This document shows, in pieces, positions 60,236-64,000 of a DNA stretch of 64,000 nucleotides; the first letter of the stretch is position 1; every line of letters starts with the position of its first letter. A program made the translations under genes and the position numbers. The DNA is taken from NCBI GenBank assembly GCA_902362925.1, contig CABIYL010000007.1, one strand, 5' to 3'. This DNA comes from Pseudoflavonifractor sp902362925. Lineage in GTDB: Bacteria > Bacillota > Clostridia > Oscillospirales > Oscillospiraceae. Under the pieces are notes generated by a model. It was given only the letters and a program-made list of their open reading frames with translations, had not been told where the DNA came from and searched no databases.

Positions 60236-61873
60236 TCAGTTGGTAATCTGGGCCTCCACCAGACGGCCGTGACAGTATTTCTCCCGCAGCACCGGCTTTT
60301 CAATCTTGCCGGTGGGGTTGCGGGGTATCCTGTCGAAGATAATTTTGCGGGGCCGTTTGTAGCGGGGCAGCTCCTGGCAGAAGGCGTTGATCTCCTCCTC
60401 CGTGCAGTCCACGCCCTCCTTGACCTCCACGATGGCGGCGGCAATCTCGCCCAGACGGGCGTCCGGCAGGCCGATGACCGCCACGTCCTTGAGCTTCTCA
60501 AACCGGCGGAGGAAGTCCTCAATCTGCACGGGATACAGGTTCTCACCGCCGGAGATGACCACGTCCTTTTTCCGGTCCACCAGGTAGATGAAGCCGTCGG
60601 CGTCCATCTCCGCCATGTCGCCGGTGTACAGCCAGTCCCCCTTGAGCACCTCGGCGGTGGCCTCCGGGTTCTTGTAGTAGCACTGCATGACGCCGGGTCC
60701 GCTGACAATCAGCTCGCCCACCTGGCCCTGGGGTACCTCGTTGCCCTGCTCGTCCACCACCCTGGCCTGCCAGAGGTAGCCCGGCTTGCCGATGGCGCCC
60801 ACCTTGTCGATGTTCTCCACGCCCAGGTGTACGCAGCCGGGGCCGATGGACTCGCTCAGGCCGTAGTTGGTGTCGTAGAGGTGGTGGGGGAAGACCTTCT
60901 TCCAGCGGTGGATCAGGCTGGGAGGCACCGGCTGAGCGCCGATGTGCATCAGCCGCCACTGGTCCAGCAGGTAGTCGTCCAGGTTCACCTGACCCCGGTC
61001 GATGGCGTCCAGGATATCCTGTGCCCAGGGCACCAGCAGCCAGACAATGGTGCACTTCTCCTCTGTCACCGTCCGCAGAATCCACTGGGGGGACACGCCG
61101 CGCAGCAGCACGGCCTTTCCGCCGCTGGCCAGGGAGCCGAACCAGTGCATCTTCGCGCCGGTGTGGTACAGGGGCGGGATGCACAGGAACACGTCCTCAT
61201 GTGTCTGGCCGTGGTGGTGCTGTTCGGTGAGGCAGGCAGACAGCAGAGCCTTGTGGTTATGTAGGATGGCCTTGGGGAAGCCGGTGGTGCCCGAGGAGAA
61301 ATAGACAGCCGCCAGGTCGCTCAGCTCCAGGTGGACCGGCGGATTCTCAAAGGTGCAGTACATCACCAGCTCCCGGTAGCTCTCGGCAAAGGACGGAGTC
61401 TTGTTGCCCACGTAGAACCACTGCCGCACCCGGCCCAGATTGGGGAGAATGGGCTCCAGACGGCCGATGAACTCGGGACCGAACACCAGGGCCTCCACGT
61501 CCGCCAGGTCCAGGCAGTACTGGATCTCATCGGAGGAGTAGCGGAAGTTCAGCGGCACCGCCAGACAGCCCGCCTTCAGGATGCCGAAGTAGATGGGCAG
61601 CCACTCCAGGCAGTTCATCAGCAGGATGCCCACCTTGGTCCCCCGCTTCAGCCCCCGGCTCAGCAGCAGGTTGGCAAAGCGATTGGCCTTCTTGTCGAAC
61701 TGGCCCCAGGTGATCTCACGGCGGTAGGGCTCGTCGGGGCGGCTGCGCTCAATCAGGCTGTACTCCCGCCATGTGGTGGCCCGGTCCCGCTCCTCTGACG
61801 GGTTGATCTCCACCAGCGCCGTCTCGTCCCGGTACAGCCGGGCATTTCGTTCCAGGAAATCCGTAATTACCAT
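60236..61873 (-). CDS. Acyl-CoA synthetase (AMP-forming, class I adenylate-forming)
   Basis: A 545-residue ANL-superfamily ligase. Motifs: YFSSGTTGFPKA near residue 192, the YGLSE motif near 318, YTGDMAEMDADGF near 415, RKKDVVISGGENLYP near 433, and the catalytic Lys in NPTGKIEKPVL near the end. It would activate a medium-chain, branched or aromatic acid to its CoA ester; specificity cannot be read. The start at 61873 has a weak G-rich site. It ends 40 bp before the ior promoter with no terminator, so its transcript may continue into ior. Confidence 0.9.
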   Translation of the reverse strand: MVITDFLERNARLYRDETALVEINPSEERDRATTWREYSLIERSRPDEPYRREITWGQFDKKANRFANLLLSRGLKRGTKVGILLMNCLEWLPIYFGILKAGCLAVPLNFRYSSDEIQYCLDLADVEALVFGPEFIGRLEPILPNLGRVRQWFYVGNKTPSFAESYRELVMYCTFENPPVHLELSDLAAVYFSSGTTGFPKAILHNHKALLSACLTEQHHHGQTHEDVFLCIPPLYHTGAKMHWFGSLASGGKAVLLRGVSPQWILRTVTEEKCTIVWLLVPWAQDILDAIDRGQVNLDDYLLDQWRLMHIGAQPVPPSLIHRWKKVFPHHLYDTNYGLSESIGPGCVHLGVENIDKVGAIGKPGYLWQARVVDEQGNEVPQGQVGELIVSGPGVMQCYYKNPEATAEVLKGDWLYTGDMAEMDADGFIYLVDRKKDVVISGGENLYPVQIEDFLRRFEKLKDVAVIGLPDARLGEIAAAIVEVKEGVDCTEEEINAFCQELPRYKRPRKIIFDRIPRNPTGKIEKPVLREKYCHGRLVEAQITN

Positions 61874-61944
61874 AATAAGGAGTCCCCTCTCTCTCCCACG
61901 GCGGTATGTCCTGGGAGAATCATGGATTTTTTTCCATTTCGCTT

Positions 61945-61973
61945 ATTTTACCGCTTTAAAGGAGCGAAGTCAA
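61945..61973 (-). promoter_or_regulatory. Promoter of the acyl-CoA synthetase gene
   Basis: Minus-strand TTGACT (61968-61973), a 17-bp spacer and TAAAAT (61945-61950). Confidence 0.75.
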
Positions 61974-62046
61974 GAGGCGGTCTTTCCATCCGCCATGTTT
62001 TCTCTCCATCCCGGCGGCCAACACCGCAAAACGCAGAAAGCGGCAT

Positions 62047-62073
62047 GCCGCCGGTCCGGACAGGACCGGCGGC
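62047..62073 (-). terminator. Possible terminator of the methyltransferase gene
   Basis: A perfect 11-bp GC stem (62047-62057 with 62063-62073) 47 bp after the stop codon. The T-tail on the minus strand is weak, so termination efficiency is uncertain. Confidence 0.5.
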
Positions 62074-62119
62074 ACACCGCTTGCTGAATATTCGCCTTTT
62101 CCAAACCGTCCGGCATCCG

Positions 62120-63475
62120 TTACAGCACTTCCCGAATCGCCTGCTCCAGCTCCTCCCTGCTGGGGATGAGGGAGGAGAATTTCAGCTTGCCGTTGATGTA
62201 GATGCTGGGCAGATTCTTGACCCCCATCCTGATGCAGCGGGCGATGTTCTCCTTTTCGGTGAACTTGTACTCCACCATGTCAATGGCGTCGCCGAACTGC
62301 TCCTTGGCCGCCACGGCGGCCCCCATCATGTAGGTGCAGGCCGCACAGGTGGCGCTGTCCAGGGTGAACACCTCCACAAGGGGCTTGGTCAGGTGCTCAT
62401 AGTCGGGCAGCTCCACATCCATGTCAAAGGTGCCGGACATATAGTCCTCCACCATCTTGCGCACGCGCTCGGTCTCCAGCACTGCCTGGGCCACGCCGAT
62501 GGCGTTCTCCACCGGCACCCCATAGGGCATGTCGCAGCCGGGTGCAACAATAAAGTTGCGGTACTCCGTCAGCTTGGCCAGCAGGTCCACCACGTACTTC
62601 ATGTTGTCCTGCTGGGTGCCGTGGAGCATGACGGTGGTCAGGGGGATATTGCCGCCGATGGCCACATTGTACTTGTCGGTGGTGGCTTTGGCGGCAATGA
62701 TGTCCACGTTCTCATCCACGAAGATGGAATCCGGGTTGGTCTGGCACATCACCTCGATATTGGGGGTGGCGTTGCCGCAGACAAAGAAGGAGGAGAACGC
62801 GCCTTTGTAGCGGATGTAGTCAAACAGCGCGGTAAAGGGGGCGGAGAGGAACTGGGTAAAGTGGGCGCTGGAGATCTGGGACACCAGCGGGTCCACCACA
62901 GCGATGACGTCCATGCCCGCATCCACATAGTAATCTATCATCCGCTTGCCGCACTCCATGCAGTAGCCCAGCAGCTCGGCCACATAGTCCTCTTCGTCGT
63001 ACATGTCCATCAGCAGGTTGTTGCCCCGGAGATGGAACGCCAGGGTAAAGGGGCCGCAGATCAGGCCGTACAGCGCGGTGGTGTCCCCCACTTCCTTCTT
63101 CATGCGGCGCATGGCGTTGAGCACGATGGGCAGCCGTCCCTGGTCCGGTCTGGGCAGCTTGCACCGGCAGGGCACGGTCATGGTGTCCGCCAGGGGGTGG
63201 CTGGACACGCTGGGGAGCGTTCCCTCTTTCCAGGTCAGCTCACAGCCCAGAAGCTCAGCCTCCAGCTGCAGGTCGAACATCACCGGCTGTCCGTCAGGTC
63301 TGTACAGACGATTTACCTCCAGCAGGGACTTGACCAGCGTGTCCTCATCGGTCAGCACCTGGGTGGCGTCTGCTCCAATCAGCAGTCCCGCATGGACCCC
63401 GGCAAAGGGCACCCAGGGGGCACGGGGTGTTTTCTCATGCCGCAGGGCGGCAAACAGCAGTTCTTTGGGCGTCAT
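62120..63475 (-). CDS. URO-D-family corrinoid methyltransferase with C-terminal thioredoxin-like domain
   Basis: A 451-residue protein. Residues 1-340 match the uroporphyrinogen decarboxylase/MtaA-CmuA methyltransferase fold (TPKELLFAALRHEKTPRAPW; GNATPNIEVM; VAPGCDMPYGVPVEN). Members of this group move a methyl group between a corrinoid protein and a thiol or tetrahydrofolate. Residues about 360-451 form a thioredoxin/glutaredoxin-like fold with CAAC and the cis-Pro loop LPSIYINGK. The ATG at 63475 follows AGAGGTG. The adjacent corrinoid-protein gene supports a methyltransfer role; the fused redox domain is unusual. Confidence 0.85.
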   Translation of the reverse strand: MTPKELLFAALRHEKTPRAPWVPFAGVHAGLLIGADATQVLTDEDTLVKSLLEVNRLYRPDGQPVMFDLQLEAELLGCELTWKEGTLPSVSSHPLADTMTVPCRCKLPRPDQGRLPIVLNAMRRMKKEVGDTTALYGLICGPFTLAFHLRGNNLLMDMYDEEDYVAELLGYCMECGKRMIDYYVDAGMDVIAVVDPLVSQISSAHFTQFLSAPFTALFDYIRYKGAFSSFFVCGNATPNIEVMCQTNPDSIFVDENVDIIAAKATTDKYNVAIGGNIPLTTVMLHGTQQDNMKYVVDLLAKLTEYRNFIVAPGCDMPYGVPVENAIGVAQAVLETERVRKMVEDYMSGTFDMDVELPDYEHLTKPLVEVFTLDSATCAACTYMMGAAVAAKEQFGDAIDMVEYKFTEKENIARCIRMGVKNLPSIYINGKLKFSSLIPSREELEQAIREVL

Positions 63476-63530
63476 TTGCTCTGCACACCTCTTCTTTCTC
63501 CAAATGATTGTCGGTCCGGTTATGTACTGA

Positions 63531-64000
63531 TTAGCAGCTCCCGGAGCACAGCGCCACGGCGGTATCCGCTGCGGTGGCCCCGTCCGGCGTGTACTTGTCC
63601 GCGCCAATCTGCTGGCAGAACGCCTCGGTCACGGGCGCTCCGCCTATCATGATTTTCACCTGGTCCCGGATTCCGGCGGCCTCGGCGGCCTTGACCACGT
63701 CGCCCATCACCGACATGGTTGTGGTCAGCAGGGCGGAGCAGCAGATGATCTGGCAGCCCTCGTTCTTCGCCGTCTCCACATAGGTCTCAGGTGCCACGTC
63801 CACGCCCAGGTCGATGACCTCAAGGCCCTTGCCCTCCATCATCATCTTCACAAGGTTCTTGCCGATGTCGTGCAGGTCACCCCGGACGGTGCCGATGCAC
63901 ACCTTGCCGCTGGCCTTTACCCCGTTTTCCATCAACAGCGGCTTGAGCAGCTCGGAGCCCGCGTTCATGGCACGGGCCGCCACCAGCACCTCGGGCACGA
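63531..64000 (-). CDS. Corrinoid (B12-binding) methyltransfer protein, 5' part beyond the window
   Basis: At least 155 residues of an MtaC/MtbC-type corrinoid protein cut by the right window edge. The cobalamin motif GDLHDIGKNLV supplies the lower-axial His; later ICCSALLTTTM and IMIGGAPVTEAF complete the B12 domain. The helical cap domain is only partly present (VLVAARAMNAGSELLKPLL). It lies 55 bp upstream of the methyltransferase gene and should carry its methyl group. The primary methyl donor is not visible; methoxylated aromatics or methylamines are candidates only. Confidence 0.9.
   Translation of the reverse strand, partial: VPEVLVAARAMNAGSELLKPLLMENGVKASGKVCIGTVRGDLHDIGKNLVKMMMEGKGLEVIDLGVDVAPETYVETAKNEGCQIICCSALLTTTMSVMGDVVKAAEAAGIRDQVKIMIGGAPVTEAFCQQIGADKYTPDGATAADTAVALCSGSC

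Overview
The window is a high-GC Clostridia (Bacillota) chromosome segment, most like the Oscillospiraceae gut anaerobes (Flavonifractor / Lawsonibacter / Intestinimonas relatives). This is inferred from gene content: ClpC, HprK, SleB-type hydrolases, FHA-RodA/PBP, DUF4317, TIGR03960/TIGR03936, selenium YedE genes and many ferredoxin- and corrinoid-linked anaerobic enzymes. Codons are strongly G/C-ending, so most antisense frames stay open by chance. Four runs of N (5693-5924, 25255-25564, 31168-31482, 34678-34902) each hide at least one gene 3' end.

Layout. 1-11 kb: brnQ, a 2[4Fe-4S] ferredoxin, clpC with a DUF4358 lipoprotein, a MarR regulator, a Cof-type HAD phosphatase, malQ, and the coupled TIGR03960/TIGR03936 pair. 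11-19 kb: tRNA-Ser(TGA) and tRNA-Ser(GCT), a Ser/Pro-rich lipoprotein, a Na/Pi cotransporter with a long structured leader, and a LacI-type regulator next to galK-galE-galT. Near-identical 17-bp palindromes lie at the regulator promoter and inside the gal promoter. 19-25 kb: DUF4317, an XRE-membrane protein, an SLH/WG-repeat exported protein, an anchored hypothetical protein, tRNA-Ala(GGC) and gph. 25-32 kb: an FHA-FtsW/RodA + PBP + DUF362-ferredoxin operon and two SleB-type cell wall hydrolases. 32-37 kb: gluQ, a MobB-MoaB fusion and glmS.

37-45 kb is the most unusual part: a TetR-headed minus-strand operon of a CooC-like ATPase, two 2-hydroxyacyl-CoA dehydratase-family subunits, their activase, a 51-residue membrane protein, an acetyl-CoA-synthase-like protein, and an old-yellow-enzyme/FAD enoate reductase. 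It looks like a reductive, low-potential-electron system acting on an unknown substrate. It pairs dehydratase genes with CODH/ACS-type genes although no CODH is present.

45-54.7 kb: hprK, a cytidylate-kinase-like protein with a MATE exporter, a 3-hydroxyisobutyrate-dehydrogenase-like enzyme, a Dus enzyme, and a selenium cluster (YedE, TusA-like, DUF3343, diverging from a class V aminotransferase and a LysR regulator). 54.7-64 kb: an oxidative keto-acid operon (iorA-iorB-paaK-ACT-aminotransferase) behind a short leader with a terminator, an acyl-CoA ligase, and the start of a corrinoid methyltransferase system (URO-D-type methyltransferase with a thioredoxin-like tail, plus a corrinoid protein cut by the window edge). 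Together, the oxidative (IOR/PaaK) and reductive (dehydratase/enoate reductase) sets suggest Stickland-like amino-acid or aromatic-acid fermentation; the substrates cannot be read from sequence.
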